NCBI GenBank assembly: GCA_036732565.1
Contig: DAINCF010000069.1
Span: 1 to 19,195 of the forward strand
Direction: 5' to 3'
Length of the DNA: 19,195 bases
From: JAIVJN01 sp036732565
Lineage (GTDB): Bacteria > Acidobacteriota > Vicinamibacteria > Vicinamibacterales > UBA2999
A model generated the notes under the pieces. That model made no database searches and was not told the DNA's origin. It worked only from the letters and a program-made list of their open reading frames with translations. The translations under genes and the position numbers were made by a program. Shown one piece after another: positions 17,230 to 19,195 of this stretch (within the stretch, counting starts at the first letter, position 1; each line of letters opens with the position of its first letter).

Positions 17230-19195
17230 GTCCACCGCCGCGACGAGCCCCACTTGTGCTCCCGCCAACTCCAGCTGCCGTGCCATCTCGAACGCCAGCA
17301 GCGCCGCCGAGCAGAAGCCGCCGAGATGATACGGACCGTGGGGATGCGCGGCGCGCAGCTCGCGCACGTAGCGCTCGGCCATCCGCTCGACCGTCACTGG
17401 TCCGTCGCTCCCTAGCCGCGTCCAATCGGCCGCGAAGCCGAACACCGGCCGCGCCGCGGCCAGATGCTGCGACAGGCTCATGTAGCTGAACACCTCGCCA
17501 CCCACGCCGTGGACCCAGAACAACGGCGCGCCGGAGCCGCCGCGCGCCAGCGCGACAAGCGTTGACTTCTTGCGCGGGTTGCCCTTTCCGGAGGTCTGGC
17601 TGCCGTCGATGTGCTCGGCGAGCGCGGCGAGCGTCGAATGCGTGAACAACGTGCTGGGCTCGAGCGCCACGCGGAAGGCATCGTGAATTTCGGCCACCAG
17701 CCGCATCGCCATCAGCGAATGGCCCCCCAAGGCGAAGAAGTCGTCCGCGATGCCCACGCGATCGATCTTCAAGAGATCGCACCAGATGCGCGCGAGAGCT
17801 TGCTCCATGTGACTGCGCGGCAGGATGATCTCCGCGCCGCGTACGGACAGGGCGGCATCCGGCGCGGGCAGCGCCTTGCGGTCGATCTTCCCGTTCGGCG
17901 TCAGCGGCAGCGTGTCGAGCTCGACGAACGTCGACGGCACCATATAGGCTGGGAGCCGCTCTCGAAGATGCGCCCGCAGCGCCGCCTCGTCGATACGCGC
18001 GCCTGGCCTCCGGATCACGTACGCCACGAGCGTCGCGGTATCCCCTTCGCCGCGAACGACGGCAACCGCGCAGCCGAGGCTCGGGTCCTCGCTCATGGCC
18101 GCTTCGATCTCCCCGAGCTCGATGCGAAATCCACGCAGCTTCACCTGCGTGTCCAAGCGCCCGAGGTACTCCAGTCGGCCTTCGGGTCGCAGCCGCACCC
18201 GATCCCCCGTGCGGTAGAGGCGCGCACCGGGACGGCCCGAGAACGGATTCGGCACGAACCGGCTTGCCGTCAGGTCCGGATGCCCGAGATAGCCGCGCGC
18301 CAGGCCCTCGCCGCCGATGTAGAGCTCGCCGGGCACGCCGATGGGCGCCAGCTGCATGGAGGTGTCGAGGACGTACACCTCGGTGTTGGCGACGGGCCTT
18401 CCGATGCCGATCACACGAGTGTCCGGGGTGATGCGTTCGATGGTCGACCAGATCGTCGTCTCGGTCGGCCCATAGAGATTCCACACATCCGTGGCGCGGC
18501 CGACGAGCGCGTCGGCCAGGTCGGGCGGCAGCGCTTCGCCGCCGACGAGGGCTTTGAGCGCCGGCACATCCGTCCACCCGGCCTCGATCAACAGGCGCCA
18601 CGTCGTCGGCGTCCCCTGCATCATCGTGGCCCCCGTCCGCTTGGCCAGTGCGAGCAGACGACGGCCGTCGACGACCTCCTCACGGGTCGCGATGACGACG
18701 GTGGCGCCGACGGTCAAGGGCAGGATGATCTCGAGCGCGGCGATATCGAACGACAGCGTCGTGACGGCTACGAGCACATCGTTCGCGGCAATGCCCGGCG
18801 CCTCGCGCATCGCGTGCACGAAGTTGGCGAGCGCGCCCCTGGGAATCTGCACGCCTTTGGGCTGGCCAGTCGATCCCGACGTGTAGAGCACGTAGGCGAG
18901 ATGATCGCCATGCGGCTCGGGCCGATGGCCCGCCGCCGTTGGAAACGCGCCGCGCTCGACCGTGTGATCGAGCAGGATCACGTCGACGTCGAAGGCTGCG
19001 AGGGCCCCCGCGTGCTGGTCCTCACTCAGCACGAGCCGCGTACCCGAGTTCCGGATCATCCACGAGAGGCGCGAAGGGGGTAGATCGGGATCGAGCGGGA
19101 GATACGCCCCTCCCGTCTTCATCACGGCGAGGAGCGCGACCGGCACGTGCTCGGAGCGCGTGAGACACACCCCAACCAGCATCTCAGGACCGACG
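17188..19195 (-). CDS. Nonribosomal peptide synthetase, terminal A-T-TE part (5' end beyond window)
   Basis: The coding frame runs in from the right edge, so the start is not seen; the ATG at 19182 is internal (numbering from it). The adenylation domain holds YTSGSTGQPKG (100-110), YGPTETT (237-243), GELYIGG (285-291), YRTGD (323-327) and NGKIDRK (430-436). The binding-pocket residues D146, I147, L150, Q189, L212, G214, L236, I244, W245 and K432 give DILQLGLIWK, which I recognise as a glycine code. A carrier domain follows (LGGHSL, S489 for phosphopantetheine). The thioesterase begins at about 552 (PLFWVHGVGGE) and has Cys624 in GGFCSA where GxSxG is usual, and D651. The frame stops after residue 664, inside the thioesterase; its end continues in another frame (16682-17229). 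mbtH follows. Confidence 0.93.
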   Translation of the reverse strand, partial: VGPEMLVGVCLTRSEHVPVALLAVMKTGGAYLPLDPDLPPSRLSWMIRNSGTRLVLSEDQHAGALAAFDVDVILLDHTVERGAFPTAAGHRPEPHGDHLAYVLYTSGSTGQPKGVQIPRGALANFVHAMREAPGIAANDVLVAVTTLSFDIAALEIILPLTVGATVVIATREEVVDGRRLLALAKRTGATMMQGTPTTWRLLIEAGWTDVPALKALVGGEALPPDLADALVGRATDVWNLYGPTETTIWSTIERITPDTRVIGIGRPVANTEVYVLDTSMQLAPIGVPGELYIGGEGLARGYLGHPDLTASRFVPNPFSGRPGARLYRTGDRVRLRPEGRLEYLGRLDTQVKLRGFRIELGEIEAAMSEDPSLGCAVAVVRGEGDTATLVAYVIRRPGARIDEAALRAHLRERLPAYMVPSTFVELDTLPLTPNGKIDRKALPAPDAALSVRGAEIILPRSHMEQALARIWCDLLKIDRVGIADDFFALGGHSLMAMRLVAEIHDAFRVALEPSTLFTHSTLAALAEHIDGSQTSGKGNPRKKSTLVALARGGSGAPLFWVHGVGGEVFSYMSLSQHLAAARPVFGFAADWTRLGSDGPVTVERMAERYVRELRAAHPHGPYHLGGFCSAALLAFEMARQLELAGAQVGLVAAVDFQAAPPTTPTSRL

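Noticed and set aside
17188..17232. Programmed -1 ribosomal frameshift in the NRPS gene
   Set aside because: The direction would fit, but there is no X-XXY-YYZ slippery site or suitable downstream context, so a mutation or sequence error is simpler.
17611..19083. 490-codon plus-strand open frame opposite the NRPS
   Set aside because: It mirrors the adenylation domain codons and shows no family features.

Overview
This is a GC-rich chromosomal segment. It is densely packed with genes, and small palindromic repeats sit in most gaps. The repeats fall into several families. Read through in translation they give strings such as GLKACAT, AQAFRPA, VRLKPAPT and RLRQGYGGQ. From memory, such strings recur in genomes of Acidobacteriota, class Vicinamibacteria. 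Together with an EgtB of the Chloracidobacterium-like type, this makes an acidobacterium the best guess. The assignment is an inference and no marker gene was compared.

Layout. Positions 32-2791 (minus): uvrC followed closely by an FkbM-type methyltransferase. Positions 2841-3608 (plus): a CDP-alcohol phosphatidyltransferase, divergent from uvrC across 49 bp. Positions 3695-6496 (minus): efp, tdk, an unrecognised membrane protein and ku, probably one transcription unit read in that order. Positions 6700-9472 (plus): a stress and envelope cluster of hsp20, an HtrA protease and an MscS channel. Positions 9529-13748 (minus): a DCC/DUF393 protein, uvrA and a 3-methyladenine DNA glycosylase. Positions 13987-16322 (plus): egtB and egtD with an ATGA overlap, for ergothioneine. 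Positions 16413-19195 (minus): the 3' end of a nonribosomal peptide synthetase (NRPS) gene (adenylation, carrier and thioesterase domains) that runs off the right edge, followed by a small mbtH-like gene.

The main themes are DNA repair (uvrC, ku, aag, uvrA), stress protection (hsp20, htrA, mscS, ergothioneine) and the edge of a natural-product locus. The NRPS end is the most unusual part. The adenylation domain carries a residue code that I read as glycine-specific. The thioesterase has Cys where Ser is usual. A single-base frame change separates that Cys from the catalytic His. The MbtH partner has lost its first conserved Trp. Elsewhere, EF-P has Asn at the loop position that normally carries the modified Lys or Arg, and a short genomic repeat appears to be translated as part of the EgtD N-terminus. 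No RNA gene, transposase, CRISPR array or phage gene was seen, and no stretch over 300 bases lacks a gene.
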